From assembly GCF_013385175.1 (NCBI RefSeq), contig NZ_JABZEO010000003.1, positions 62,001-126,000 on the forward strand: a DNA stretch of 64,000 nt. The letters are read 5' to 3'. The translations under genes were made by a program, and so were the position numbers. Origin of the DNA: Allochromatium humboldtianum. GTDB lineage: Bacteria > Pseudomonadota > Gammaproteobacteria > Chromatiales > Chromatiaceae. The notes under the pieces are model-generated. The model was not told the origin of the DNA. It did not search any database and saw only the letters and a list, made by a program, of their open reading frames with translations. This document shows positions 38,997 through 47,774 of this stretch, piece after piece. Position 1 is the first letter of the stretch; every line of letters begins with the position of its first letter.

Positions 38997-39872
38997 ATGC
39001 ACCCGATCGACAAGACCCGCGCCCGGCTCAGCTTCGAACGCGCCGCCGCCGACTACGACCGTGTCGCCGTACTCCAGCGCGAGATCGCCGACCGGATGCT
39101 CGGGCGGCTCGACTACATTCGACTCGCGCCCCAACGCATTCTCGACCTTGGCGCCGGTACCGGCTATGCCATCGACCCGCTCGCCCGCCGCTATCCCAAG
39201 GCGCGCGTACTGGCGCTGGACTTCGCCCACGGGATGCTGCTCCAGGCGCGCCGACGCGGAAGCTGGTGGCGTCGGCCGCTGTGCGTCTGCGCCGATGCCG
39301 AGTCGCTGCCGCTGGCCGACGGCGCGGTGGATCTGATCGTCTCCAATGCCGCGCTCCAGTGGTGCAACGACCTGGAGCGCACCTTCAGCGAATGCCGACG
39401 GGTGCTGCGTCCGGGCGGATTGCTGCTCTTCACTACCTTCGGCCCGGACACGCTCAAGGAACTGCGCGCCGCCTGGAGCCAGGTCGACGAACACACCCAC
39501 GTCAGCCCCTTCCTGGACATGCACGACATCGGCGATGCCCTGGTGCGCGCGCGCTTCGCCGATCCGGTGATGGACGCCGATCGTCTGACGCTGACTTATG
39601 ACGACGTTCAGGGTCTGATGCGCGATCTCAAGACACTCGGCGCACGCAATGCCACAGACGCTCGTCCACGCGCCCTGACCGGCCGCGCGCGACTGGCCGC
39701 ACTCGCCGACGCCTACGAGACCCACAGGCGCGACGGCCGTCTGCCGGCCAGCTATGAGGTCTTGTACGGACATGCCTGGGCGCCCGAGCCGGCCGAACAC
39801 CGTCAAACCAGCGGCGAAGTCGCCATCCCACTCTCAGCGATCGGCGGACGCCGCCGGGCGGTCGAACCATGA
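38997..39872 (+). CDS. bioC: Malonyl-ACP O-methyltransferase
   Basis: BioC methylates malonyl-ACP with S-adenosylmethionine to start pimelate synthesis. Class I methyltransferase motifs: ILDLGAGTGYAIDPLA (SAM loop), LALDFAHGML and SNAALQWCNDLE, the last being typical of BioC. From the ATG at 38997 (MHPIDKTRARLSFERAAADYD) the protein has 291 residues. A TTG at 38961 overlapping the bioH stop would add 12 residues and give translational coupling, so the start is open. The stop overlaps the bioD ATG by 4 bases. Confidence 0.92.
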   Translation: MHPIDKTRARLSFERAAADYDRVAVLQREIADRMLGRLDYIRLAPQRILDLGAGTGYAIDPLARRYPKARVLALDFAHGMLLQARRRGSWWRRPLCVCADAESLPLADGAVDLIVSNAALQWCNDLERTFSECRRVLRPGGLLLFTTFGPDTLKELRAAWSQVDEHTHVSPFLDMHDIGDALVRARFADPVMDADRLTLTYDDVQGLMRDLKTLGARNATDARPRALTGRARLAALADAYETHRRDGRLPASYEVLYGHAWAPEPAEHRQTSGEVAIPLSAIGGRRRAVEP

Positions 39873-40537
39873 GCGGATTCTTCATCACAGGCACGGATAC
39901 CGGCTGCGGCAAGACCGAGATCACGCTCGGACTCATGGCCGCCCTGCAGGCACGCGGACATCGCGTTCTGGGAATGAAGCCGGTCGCGAGCGGCTGCGAC
40001 CAGCATCCCGAGGGACTGCGCAACGCGGATGCCGAACGCATCCAGGCCCAGGGCACGTTCACAGTCCCCTATGCACTCGTCAATCCCTATGCCTTCGCGC
40101 GACCGATCGCCCCCCATGTGGCCGCTGCGGATGTCGGGATCTCGATCGAACTCGACCGCATCCGCGCGGCGCACACCGAGCTGACACGACAGGCCGACTG
40201 GGTGCTGGTCGAGGGCGTCGGCGGCTGGCGCGTCCCACTCGGTCCCGACTGCTTTGTCGGCGACATCCCGCGCGCACTGGATCTGCCGGTGATTCTGGTG
40301 GTCGGACTCAAGCTCGGCTGCCTCAACCATGCCCTGCTGACGGCCGAGTCGATCCAGTCGAGCGGTCTGCAACTGGCCGGCTGGATCGCCAATCAGGTCG
40401 ATCCGGACATGCTGGCCCCAGAGGCCAATCTGGAGACGCTCCAGACGCTGATCCAGGCCCCCTGTCTCGGCCTGGTACCCTGGATGGCTGAGCCGGATGC
40501 CGAAACCATCGCCGCCTGTCTCCACATGGGTCGCTGA
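39869..40537 (+). CDS. bioD: Dethiobiotin synthetase
   Basis: BioD closes the ureido ring of dethiobiotin using ATP and CO2. This 222-residue P-loop protein starts SGFFITGTDTGCGKTEITLGL, the BioD Walker A, followed by RVLGMKPVASGCD and VLVEGVGGWRVPLG. Its ATG overlaps the bioC stop, so it is the coupled last gene of the operon. BioA is not in this window; it must lie elsewhere or be replaced. Confidence 0.95.
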   Translation: MSGFFITGTDTGCGKTEITLGLMAALQARGHRVLGMKPVASGCDQHPEGLRNADAERIQAQGTFTVPYALVNPYAFARPIAPHVAAADVGISIELDRIRAAHTELTRQADWVLVEGVGGWRVPLGPDCFVGDIPRALDLPVILVVGLKLGCLNHALLTAESIQSSGLQLAGWIANQVDPDMLAPEANLETLQTLIQAPCLGLVPWMAEPDAETIAACLHMGR

Positions 40538-40643
40538 AGACTGAAAGGACGCGCGGCGTTCGAAGCCGGTCATTCTGAATACGGTTGGAGTTCGGGATTG
40601 CGGTATGCTGTCCGGCGCCCGTCAACCACAGCCCCTGACTCAG

Positions 40644-41834
40644 ATGACTGCCCATCGCCCCCACCGGCTCGTACTCATCGCCGCGCTCTGGCTCGGTCTC
40701 GCGCACACGGCTCTGGCCGACGACCCGGTCGCCCAAGTGCGCTCGCTCCCGCAGGCCAGTCTGCTGGTCAAGGAGCGCGGACATGACCGGATCGCCTATC
40801 AGGCCGAGGCCGCACGCATCCCGGCCTCGACCATGAAGCTCCTGACCGCCTACGCGGCGCTCGAAACCTGGGGACGCGACCATCGCTTCCACACCGACGT
40901 CTTCCAGGACGCCTCCGGCTGGCTCTGGGTCAAGGGGGCCGCCGATCCCTATCTGGTCTCCGAGGAACTCGACCGTCTGGTCGCGGCACTCAAACAGCAG
41001 GGTGTGCGCCGGGCCGCGGGGATCGGTCTCGACGACAGCCTCTTCGATCCGGACGTCGAGATCGCCGGACGCTCGTCGTCGAGCAATCCCTACGACGCTC
41101 CGGTCACGGCGCTGGCGGCGAACTTCAACACCCTCAATCTGATCCGCGAGGGTGAACGCATCCGCAGCGCCGAGCCACAGACGCCCCTGACCGCCACCGG
41201 CGAACGTCTCGGCCGCTCGGGACCGGCCGGCAAGCAGCGCATCAACCTGCGCGAACGCGAGATCGCCCTGCGCTATTTCGGCGAACTGCTGGCCGCCAAA
41301 CTCCGGGCCGCCGGCATCGAGGTCGGCGATCAGCAACGGATCGCGCCCACGCCGAGCGACGCCAAGCGCCTCCTGCGCCACGCCAACAGCCGCACCCTGG
41401 CCGAAATGGTCGCGCCCATGCTCGAGTACTCCAGCAACTTCGTCGCCAACGCGCTCTTCCTGCGTCTGGCCGCACCGGATGGACAGGGCCGGATCAGCAT
41501 GACCCAGGCCAAGCGCGCCATGACCGACTTCGCCCAGCGCCGTTTCGGCTGGACGGCGTTCAAAATCGACGACGGCGCCGGCCTGTCACGCGCCAACCGA
41601 TTGAGCCCACGCCAGCTCGTCGAACTGCTCGACGCCTTCGCGCCCTATCGCGACCTGATGCCCCAGCAGGACGACGACCCCAATGTTCTCGCCAAGACCG
41701 GCACCCTGCGCGGAATCAGCAGCTATGCCGGCTATGTCCGGCGCGGCGGCGCCTGGGAGCCGTTCGCGCTGCTCATCGAGCAACCCGTGGCCTACGACCT
41801 CAGACGCCGGGTCGCCAGCCAACTGGCGCGCTGA
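40644..41834 (+). CDS. dacB: D-alanyl-D-alanine carboxypeptidase/endopeptidase (PBP4, S13)
   Basis: This 396-residue protein has a signal peptide (RLVLIAALWLGLAHTALA, then DDP) and the three penicillin-binding motifs: SxxK in PASTMKLL, SxN in EYSSNFVAN and KTG in VLAKTGTLRG. It belongs to the S13 family and acts in periplasmic peptidoglycan trimming. At about 375 mature residues it is shorter than E. coli PBP4, with a reduced domain insert between SxxK and SxN. The ATG at 40644 puts the signal peptide close to the N-terminus; ATG 40605 is also possible. Confidence 0.85.
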   Translation: MTAHRPHRLVLIAALWLGLAHTALADDPVAQVRSLPQASLLVKERGHDRIAYQAEAARIPASTMKLLTAYAALETWGRDHRFHTDVFQDASGWLWVKGAADPYLVSEELDRLVAALKQQGVRRAAGIGLDDSLFDPDVEIAGRSSSSNPYDAPVTALAANFNTLNLIREGERIRSAEPQTPLTATGERLGRSGPAGKQRINLREREIALRYFGELLAAKLRAAGIEVGDQQRIAPTPSDAKRLLRHANSRTLAEMVAPMLEYSSNFVANALFLRLAAPDGQGRISMTQAKRAMTDFAQRRFGWTAFKIDDGAGLSRANRLSPRQLVELLDAFAPYRDLMPQQDDDPNVLAKTGTLRGISSYAGYVRRGGAWEPFALLIEQPVAYDLRRRVASQLAR

Positions 41835-41846
41835 ACGGATTCGCCC

Positions 41847-42746
41847 ATGTCAGCCGCTCCAGGCCATGCGCCTTCGACCATCGACAGCGCCAGCACCAGC
41901 CGGATTGGGCGTAGGCTCCATTGGGCAACGCTACTGCTGGCCGGCTCGCTACTCACGGCCTGCGTGACCAGTCCCTCACCGACGAGCACGGATTCGGCAC
42001 GATTCGATCCGACCAGCCTGATCAAGGGCGGCCCGATCCCCGGCTCCCAGGGCTATCCCACGCTCGCGCCCTTGCTGCGCCGGGTGACACCCGCCGTCGT
42101 CAACATCACGGTCGACTCACGCATCCCGCGCGAGGAACACCCCTTCCTCGACGACCCCGACTTCCGCCACTTCCTCGACCGCATGGGGCTGCCCGTCCCC
42201 GAGATCGACCCCGCCGAACGGCGCCGCAGTCAGGGTTCGGGGATCATCGTCGATGCCGCGCGCGGCTATGTCATGACCAACGACCATCTGCTCAAGGATG
42301 CCACACGCATCCAGGTCACACTCAAGGACAGACGCACCTTCGAGGCCCGCCGGCTCGGCGCCGACAGCGGTTCGGATCTGGCCATCCTGGAGATCCCGCC
42401 GGTCAGCCTGCGTCCGCTGCCGCTCGGCGACTCGGACCGACTGGAGGTCGGGGACTTCGTGGTCGCCATCGGCAACCCCTTCGGACTGGGCCAGACGGCC
42501 ACCCTGGGAATCGTCAGCGCCGTCGGGCGCAGCGGTGTCGGCGGCAGCCGGCTCGGCAAGCTGATCCAGACCGATGCCTCGATCAATCCGGGCAACTCGG
42601 GCGGTCCGCTCGTCAATCTGGCCGGCGAGGTCGTCGGCATCAACACCGCCCTGATCGGACCGACCGGCGGCAATGTCGGCATCGGCTTCGCGGTGCCCAG
42701 CAATCGCGCCCGCGCGGCGCTACGCGCTGTCACCGGCCGGCATTGA
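41847..42746 (+). CDS. Trypsin-like (S1C/HtrA-type) lipoprotein protease without PDZ
   Basis: This 299-residue protein has a basic N-terminus, hydrophobic segment and lipobox LLTAC (Cys about residue 39), so it is probably a lipoprotein. The protease core has LAPLLRRVTPAVVNITV, then His in MTNDHLL, Asp in GSDLAIL and Ser in PGNSGGPLV, an intact HtrA triad. The chain stops at IGFAVPSNRARAALRAVTGRH, where other HtrA proteins begin their PDZ domain; there is no such domain. A function in periplasmic quality control is inferred. It follows dacB by 12 bp. Confidence 0.85.
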   Translation: MSAAPGHAPSTIDSASTSRIGRRLHWATLLLAGSLLTACVTSPSPTSTDSARFDPTSLIKGGPIPGSQGYPTLAPLLRRVTPAVVNITVDSRIPREEHPFLDDPDFRHFLDRMGLPVPEIDPAERRRSQGSGIIVDAARGYVMTNDHLLKDATRIQVTLKDRRTFEARRLGADSGSDLAILEIPPVSLRPLPLGDSDRLEVGDFVVAIGNPFGLGQTATLGIVSAVGRSGVGGSRLGKLIQTDASINPGNSGGPLVNLAGEVVGINTALIGPTGGNVGIGFAVPSNRARAALRAVTGRH

Positions 42747-42798
42747 CAGCGATCGTTCCAGTGTCGACATCTGGAGCAAGACAGTCCGGCGGCTTGGT

Positions 42799-42827
42799 TT
42801 GCACTCATTGACGGACTGCTCTAGAGT
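42799..42827 (+). promoter_or_regulatory. Possible promoter of the SPOR-domain gene
   Basis: TTGCAC (42799-42804) and TAGAGT (42822-42827) with a 17-bp spacer precede the ATG at 42886 by about 60 bases. The same -10 wording is used at bioB. Each hexamer matches four of six consensus bases. Confidence 0.35.
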
Positions 42828-42885
42828 TCAGGGCTACCGTGGTTCATCTTGCATCGACAGGATTCATAGCGACGAGAAGCGTCCA

Positions 42886-44340
42886 ATGGACAAGACAGAG
42901 ACGGCCCAGCCGGATTCATCGAGCCAGACCGCCGCGACGACCGACACGGACGGCGCCACCAGCCCAGCTCAAGCCTCGGGCGGCGCCGAGCGTTCCACGA
43001 ACGCTGGCGAGGTGCTCCAGCGCTATCTCAAGGCGCAGGCCACCCAGATCTCCCGGATCGTGGCCAGCCTCAACCAATACCGTCAGGACGTCCAGAAGCT
43101 CGAGGTCTCGCTGATCGCGCGCATCGGCGATGTCGACGACGACCGGCGTCACGCGGCCACGCGCCTGCAGCGCACACTCCAGACCCAGCGCGACGATCTC
43201 GACGAGCGTCTGAAGCGCCATGGCTCGCTCATGGCGATGCTGTTGTTGCTGTTCAGTCTCCTGGTCGCCGGTACGCTGATCTTCTTCCTGTTCAAGCTCA
43301 ATGCCACGCAGGAAGCCTTCGAGACGCAGATGACCGATCTGAAGAAGACCCTGGAACAGATCGACGTCTCGTCGCGCAAGGAACCCGATCCGCAGACCCG
43401 CGCCCAACTCGACCGGCTGTCCGCCGCCCTGGCTGAGATCTCCAGGTCCATCGAACGCCTCGACGAGGAAGCCCCGCCGGGTCTGGATCTGGACTTGCGT
43501 CTCCAGCCCGAACCCACGTCCGGTCCGGAACCGGAACCGGAAGCAGAGCCGAAGCCCGAACCGGAATCCGCCTCTGAGCCTGCACCTGAGCCGGAATCGA
43601 GTCCCGAATCCGCGCCGGACCCGAGTTCAAGTCCCGAGACGCCGCCATCCACGGAATCCGAGTCCGAATCGGCGTCGGAACCGGAACTGGAATCTAAGCA
43701 GGAACCCGAAGTCGCGCCGGCGCCACCGGAACCGGCTCCCCCACCGAGTGAGCCGGAGACCGAAAGCACCCCGGCGCCGGAATCCGAGACCGAGTCGGAA
43801 CAGACCCCAGATACGCTCGCGTTCGACGAGATCGGGCCAACCCCCGAAGCACCAGACATCTCGGCAGACGACGCCGAGCCAGCCCCGACCACCGAACCGG
43901 AAGCCGAGTCCAGCGAGTCCGCCCCGGATCGTCCAGTCACAGATCCTGAATCGACACCAGCGCCGGAGACCGTGATTGCGCCCGACGTCCCAGCCGACCA
44001 GGCCGATACGGCCGTGGACGCACTGAGATCGTCCTCGCTCGCGACCCATCCGGTCCAGGTCGGCGACCGCCCCTTCACGGTGCAGCTGATCGGCTTCCAC
44101 ACACTGGAGGCACTCGAAGGCTTCGCGGCGGATCATGTGCTGCCGGTCGTCTACTACTATCGTCAGGAGACCTATCAGGGGCGTCCCTGGTTCGTCCTGA
44201 TCCATAGTCTGCACGAGACCCGGGAAGCCGCCGAAGCCGTCGTCGCCCAGCTCCCCCCGGCGCTGGCCAATCTGAACATCTGGATTCGCCGGCTCAAGTC
44301 CGAGACCGAGCTCATCGAGGTGAGGCGACTCGGGAGCTGA
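42886..44340 (+). CDS. SPOR-domain membrane protein with long Pro/Glu-rich linker
   Basis: A 484-residue protein from ATG 42886. Residues about 40-110 are a charged coiled coil and one membrane helix follows (about 117-139, SLMAMLLLLFSLLVAGTLIFFLF). Then comes a second coiled coil to about 195. Residues about 200-375 are low-complexity Glu/Pro/Ser-rich, rich in EPE and SES steps. The C-terminal 90 residues (PFTVQLIGFHTLEALEGFAA, then WFVLIHSLHETREAAEAVVAQLP) form a SPOR-like domain. SPOR binds denuded septal peptidoglycan, so a DamX-like division or envelope role is likely. The PE linker would span the periplasm. Confidence 0.8.
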   Translation: MDKTETAQPDSSSQTAATTDTDGATSPAQASGGAERSTNAGEVLQRYLKAQATQISRIVASLNQYRQDVQKLEVSLIARIGDVDDDRRHAATRLQRTLQTQRDDLDERLKRHGSLMAMLLLLFSLLVAGTLIFFLFKLNATQEAFETQMTDLKKTLEQIDVSSRKEPDPQTRAQLDRLSAALAEISRSIERLDEEAPPGLDLDLRLQPEPTSGPEPEPEAEPKPEPESASEPAPEPESSPESAPDPSSSPETPPSTESESESASEPELESKQEPEVAPAPPEPAPPPSEPETESTPAPESETESEQTPDTLAFDEIGPTPEAPDISADDAEPAPTTEPEAESSESAPDRPVTDPESTPAPETVIAPDVPADQADTAVDALRSSSLATHPVQVGDRPFTVQLIGFHTLEALEGFAADHVLPVVYYYRQETYQGRPWFVLIHSLHETREAAEAVVAQLPPALANLNIWIRRLKSETELIEVRRLGS

Positions 44341-44463
44341 TCGCACCGGCGCCGGTTCGGGTCGACGGCGATTTCGTGGAACCGCTCTCGGTTTTGGGCG
44401 CCGACTTCTGGATATACTGGCTCTCAAACGAGCAAGGCTCACTGCTTCAGGGATCTCGCGCCC

Positions 44464-44826
44464 ATGGCCAAACAGTTCCAGAAGACCAGCGTTCAATTCG
44501 ACAGCGACCTGGATGCCATCCTCGATCGCGTCTATGGCAAGAAGTCCGACTCGACCTTCGATCGTTCCAGGGCGATCATTCCACAGTCGTTCACGCGCAA
44601 CGATCAGGGTTCGAAGGAGCTCAAGGAGGCGCTCGCCGAACTGCGCAACCGCCGTGAGCGCGCCCAGGGCAGTATGCGTCTCATGCGGATGCAGGAAGAG
44701 ATCGACTATTTGCGTGAGCGGATCGGCCTGCTTCGCGACCTCGGCGATCAGATCGATCACTTGCGCCAGCGGATCGCGGCCGAAGGGGATCAGGGACACT
44801 CATCGATGCTCTCGGATGCCGGATGA
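44464..44826 (+). CDS. Hypothetical coiled-coil protein
   Basis: A 120-residue acidic/basic protein starting MAKQFQKTSVQFDSDLDAIL. Residues about 50-110 are strongly helical with heptad-like charge (ELKEALAELRNRRERAQGS, then MQEEIDYLRERIGLLRDLG), probably a coiled coil. There is no signal or membrane segment and I recognise no family. AGGGA lies about nine bases before the ATG and a good -10 (TATACT, 44413-44418) about 45 bases upstream, without a matching -35. The nickel transporter operon follows with its own promoter. Confidence 0.6.
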   Translation: MAKQFQKTSVQFDSDLDAILDRVYGKKSDSTFDRSRAIIPQSFTRNDQGSKELKEALAELRNRRERAQGSMRLMRMQEEIDYLRERIGLLRDLGDQIDHLRQRIAAEGDQGHSSMLSDAG

Positions 44827-44836
44827 AGCGCCTGGC

Positions 44837-44878
44837 TTGACAGTCGAGAGTATGAAGAATCAGAATCCGTTCATACTC
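44837..44878 (+). promoter_or_regulatory. NikR-type operator in the promoter of the nickel transporter operon
   Basis: An 8-bp perfect inverted repeat, GAGTATGA (44848-44855) and TCATACTC (44871-44878), contains the E. coli NikR half-sites GTATGA and TCATAC; the spacer is 15 bp against 16 in E. coli. A -35 TTGACA (44837-44842) and a -10-like CAGAAT (44861-44866), 18 bp apart, place the palindrome over the spacer and -10. Nickel-loaded NikR would shut transcription. nikR itself is encoded at 50899. Confidence 0.72.
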
Positions 44879-44904
44879 CATCGACAGTCTCCGAGCGATC
44901 ACTC

Positions 44905-45678
44905 ATGCACAATCCCAGTCCGCTCCGTCATTTCGCATGGCTTGCGCTCCTGGGCACCCTGAGTGCCCAGGCCCATTTCCAGGAACTCATCCCCTCCACG
45001 GATCTGGTGACTGAGCCCAGTGAGAGCGAGATCCGGCTGGATCTGACCTTCACCCATCCGATGGAACGCGGCCCGGCCATGGCCATGGGGCGGCCGGTCC
45101 AGTTCGGCGTGCTGACGCCGGCTGGGCGCGAGGATCTGCTGGCCAGCCTGACGACACGCACCCAGGACGACCAACCGGCCTACAGCGCCCGCTACCGGAT
45201 CGGGCAACCCGGCGATCATGTCTTCTTCGTCGAACCCGCCCCCTATTGGGAGCCGGCCGAGGGCGTCATGATCGTGCATTACGCCAAGGTCGTGGTCGAT
45301 GGCTTCGGCGGCGGCGAGGGCTGGGACGCCGAGGTCGGTTTCCCGGTCGAGATCACGCCCCTGACCCGTCCCTATGGTCTCTGGACCGGCAATCTCTTTC
45401 GTGGCGTGGTCAAGCGCAACGGCCAGCCCGTGCCCTTCGCCGAGGTCGAGGTCGAGTGGCACAACGACGGCTCAGTGACGGCCCCGGCCGATGCCTTCGT
45501 CACCCAGGTCGTCAAGGCTGATGCGCAGGGTGTCTTCGCCTATGCCATGCCGCGCGCGGGCTGGTGGGGCTTCGCCGCGCTGCTGGAGGGCGAGCGGCCG
45601 ATGAAGAATCCGGAGGGCGAGGAGGTTCCGGTCGAGACCGGCGCGCTCATCTGGGTCCATGCGCGCGACATGAAATAA
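44905..45678 (+). CDS. nikK: Periplasmic DUF4198 component of nickel ECF transporter
   Basis: This 257-residue protein has a signal peptide ([17 protein letters not shown]) with the mature chain starting HFQELIPS, and a DUF4198 domain: [58 protein letters not shown]. The N-terminal His after cleavage could bind metal. Proteins of this family accompany nickel or cobalt ECF transporters (NikK). It is the first gene after the NikR-type operator, 26 bp before nikM. Nickel as substrate is inferred from the operator and from the L component. Confidence 0.78.
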   Translation: MHNPSPLRHFAWLALLGTLSAQAHFQELIPSTDLVTEPSESEIRLDLTFTHPMERGPAMAMGRPVQFGVLTPAGREDLLASLTTRTQDDQPAYSARYRIGQPGDHVFFVEPAPYWEPAEGVMIVHYAKVVVDGFGGGEGWDAEVGFPVEITPLTRPYGLWTGNLFRGVVKRNGQPVPFAEVEVEWHNDGSVTAPADAFVTQVVKADAQGVFAYAMPRAGWWGFAALLEGERPMKNPEGEEVPVETGALIWVHARDMK

Positions 45679-45703
45679 CCTGACCGGAACGGCGGATCGA
45701 CGC

Positions 45704-46324
45704 TTGGCTCATATCCCCGAAGGTGTGCTCACGGCCCCCGTCCTGATCGGCGGCGGACTGGCATCGGTCGGTCTGCTGGCCGTGGCACTGCGTCGGCTCG
45801 ACTATGATCATCTGCCCCGCGCCGCCGTGCTCTCGGCGGCGCTCTTCGTCTCCTCGCTCATCAGCGTCCCGCTCGGGCCGACCAGCGTCCATCTGCTGCT
45901 CAATGGGTTCATGGGACTGCTGCTCGGCTGGACGGCGGTGCCGGCGATCCTGGTTGCGCTCGCGCTCCAGGCGGCCTTCTTCGGCTTCGGCGGACCTCTG
46001 GTGCTGGGCGTCAATACCCTGAACATGGCGCTGCCGGCGCTCGTCTGCGCCTGGGTGCTGGCTCCGGCGCTGGGGCGCGTGCGTCCGGCGCGTCGGGTCT
46101 GGATCGGCTTCGCGGCCGGCTTCCTGGGGGTCATGTTGACGGGTGGGCTGGTGGCCGCGACCCTGGCCCTGAGTGGCGAACCCTTCCGCCCGGCGGCACA
46201 GGTGCTGCTGTTGACCTATCCGCCGCTGGCCCTGGTCGAGGGGCTAGTCACGGCCACCATCGTCGGTTTCCTGCAACGAGTCGCGCCCGAGCTGCTGTCG
46301 ACTGGAGCGCGCTCGCATGTCTAG
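45704..46324 (+). CDS. nikM: ECF transporter S component for nickel/cobalt (CbiM/NikM)
   Basis: This 206-residue membrane protein begins MAHIPEGVLTAPVLIGG. In the CbiM/NikM family the N-terminal amine and second-residue His bind the metal; here removal of Met would expose Ala-His, keeping His at position 2. About six membrane helices follow, and PLGPTSVHLLLNGFMGLLLGW supplies the second conserved His region. The start is TTG; no other start codon fits. The stop overlaps the nikL ATG by 8 bases (ATGTCTAG). Confidence 0.85.
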   Translation: MAHIPEGVLTAPVLIGGGLASVGLLAVALRRLDYDHLPRAAVLSAALFVSSLISVPLGPTSVHLLLNGFMGLLLGWTAVPAILVALALQAAFFGFGGPLVLGVNTLNMALPALVCAWVLAPALGRVRPARRVWIGFAAGFLGVMLTGGLVAATLALSGEPFRPAAQVLLLTYPPLALVEGLVTATIVGFLQRVAPELLSTGARSHV

Positions 46325-46961
46325 AACATCTCCCGTCTGGTTCCTGCTCCTGGCGCTGATGAGCCAGCCGGCCCTGGCCCACAAGCTCAAGGTCTTCGCC
46401 CAGACCGAGGGCGACTGGATTCGGGGTCGCGCCTATTTCGTCGGCGGTGCCGGGGCGGGCGGCGCCAGGGTCGAAGTCCAGGACAGCGAGGGCCGCGTGC
46501 TCGCCGAACTGACGCCGGCGGACGACGGGAGTTTCGCCTATCGCGCACTCGCGCCGGTCGAGCATCGGCTCGTCGCGCGCACGGGCGATGGTCATGGTGC
46601 TCGATGGACGATCGCGGGCGAGACACTGCAAGGCGCGTTTTCGCCGCCCACCACCCCGCCCGCAGCCGATCCGAGCGACGACTCGGGGCTGCCACCGACT
46701 CGGACTCAGCCGCCAGCGGACATCCCCGCACCACAGGTTCCGCTCGACCATGACCCAGTCGCCCCCCAAACCTTCGACCCGGCGCTGATCGGCGCCATCG
46801 AGCAGGCACTGGCCCGTCAGACACACCCGCTGGCCGAGCGATTGAATGCCCTCGAGGAGCGTGTCCGCTTCCAGGATGTCCTGGGCGGGATCGGCTACAT
46901 CCTGGGCCTGACCGGACTGGCCCTCTGGTGGCGTTGTCGTCGCGCGGGCGAGCGCGCGTGA
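46317..46961 (+). CDS. nikL: NikL/CbiL-type accessory protein of nickel ECF transporter
   Basis: This 214-residue protein has a signal peptide (VWFLLLALMSQPALA) followed by HKLKVFAQTEGDWIRGRAYFVGG, the NikL hallmark, and a beta-sandwich domain to about residue 100. A Pro/Asp-rich linker and a C-terminal membrane helix (about 184-205) come next. His directly after the cleavage site is a likely metal ligand. NikK and NikL together replace the small NikN/CbiN subunit. Overlaps nikM at its start and nikQ at its end (GTGA). Confidence 0.82.
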   Translation: MSRTSPVWFLLLALMSQPALAHKLKVFAQTEGDWIRGRAYFVGGAGAGGARVEVQDSEGRVLAELTPADDGSFAYRALAPVEHRLVARTGDGHGARWTIAGETLQGAFSPPTTPPAADPSDDSGLPPTRTQPPADIPAPQVPLDHDPVAPQTFDPALIGAIEQALARQTHPLAERLNALEERVRFQDVLGGIGYILGLTGLALWWRCRRAGERA

Positions 46962-47731
46962 CCGCCACGCCCATCCCCCATCTCGCCGGTTCGGGTTGGA
47001 TCGTCGCGCGCGATCCGCGTCTGCGTGTCGGTGCGGCGCTCGCCTTCGCGCTGATCACGGTCGGGCTCGATCATCCCGGCAGCACGGCGGCGGCGCTGGG
47101 GCTGGCGCTCGGTCTGGCACTCGCCGCCGGACTGAAGACGCGCGATCTGGCCCGGCGTCTGCTGGCACTGGAAGGCTTCATGCTCATCCTGGTGCTGACC
47201 CTGCCCTTCACCACGCCGGGTGCGTCCTGGTTCGAACTCGGCTCACTGAGCGCGAGCACGGCGGGGCGCGATCTGGCCCTGATGATCCTGCTCAAAGCCA
47301 ACGCCGTGGTGCTCGCGCTCATGGCCCTGGTCGGCACGCTCGAACCCGTGGCGCTCGGTCAGGCACTGGGACGGCTCGGCGTGCCGGACAAGCTGACGCA
47401 TCTGCTGCTGATGACGATCCGCCAGATCCATCTCATCCATGCCGAATTCGTCCGGCTGCGTCAGGCCATGCGCGCACGCGCCTTCGTGCCGCGTACCGAC
47501 CGCCACACCTGGCGCGCCTATGGCTGGCTGATGGGGATGTTGCTGGTGCGCAGTCTCGCGCGCGCCGAGCGTCTGATGGACGCCATGCGCTGTCGTGGCT
47601 TTCGGGGACGGCTGTATCGGCTCGACACACCGCACTGGCAGCCGGGCGACACGCTCGCGGCGCTCGGTCTGATGACACTGCTGGGCGCTCTGGCTTGGCT
47701 GGATCACGGCTTGGGCCTGCCGGGCGTATGA
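46958..47731 (+). CDS. nikQ: ECF transporter T component (CbiQ/NikQ)
   Basis: A 257-residue integral membrane protein using the GTG at 46958, which overlaps the nikL stop; an earlier GTG at 46928 lies inside nikL. It has about five or six helices and the coupling motifs of T components: LRQAMRARAFVPRT and ERLMDAMRCRGFRGRLY, whose A-R-R-G helices dock on the ATPase. It transmits ATPase motion to the NikM substrate subunit. The ATPase gene follows after 43 bp. Confidence 0.86.
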   Translation: MTATPIPHLAGSGWIVARDPRLRVGAALAFALITVGLDHPGSTAAALGLALGLALAAGLKTRDLARRLLALEGFMLILVLTLPFTTPGASWFELGSLSASTAGRDLALMILLKANAVVLALMALVGTLEPVALGQALGRLGVPDKLTHLLLMTIRQIHLIHAEFVRLRQAMRARAFVPRTDRHTWRAYGWLMGMLLVRSLARAERLMDAMRCRGFRGRLYRLDTPHWQPGDTLAALGLMTLLGALAWLDHGLGLPGV

Positions 47732-47774
47732 TGGCCGCTTGCGCAACCGCCCTCATCACCGACATCCGCCTTCC

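Noticed and set aside
43500-43980. Repeat array suggesting CRISPR or tandem repeats
   Set aside because: The repeated bases encode a Glu/Pro/Ser-rich linker with irregular units and no spacer structure.
44394-44418. Promoter TTGGGC/TATACT before the coiled-coil gene
   Set aside because: The spacer is only 13 bp; the -10 is good but no acceptable -35 is present.
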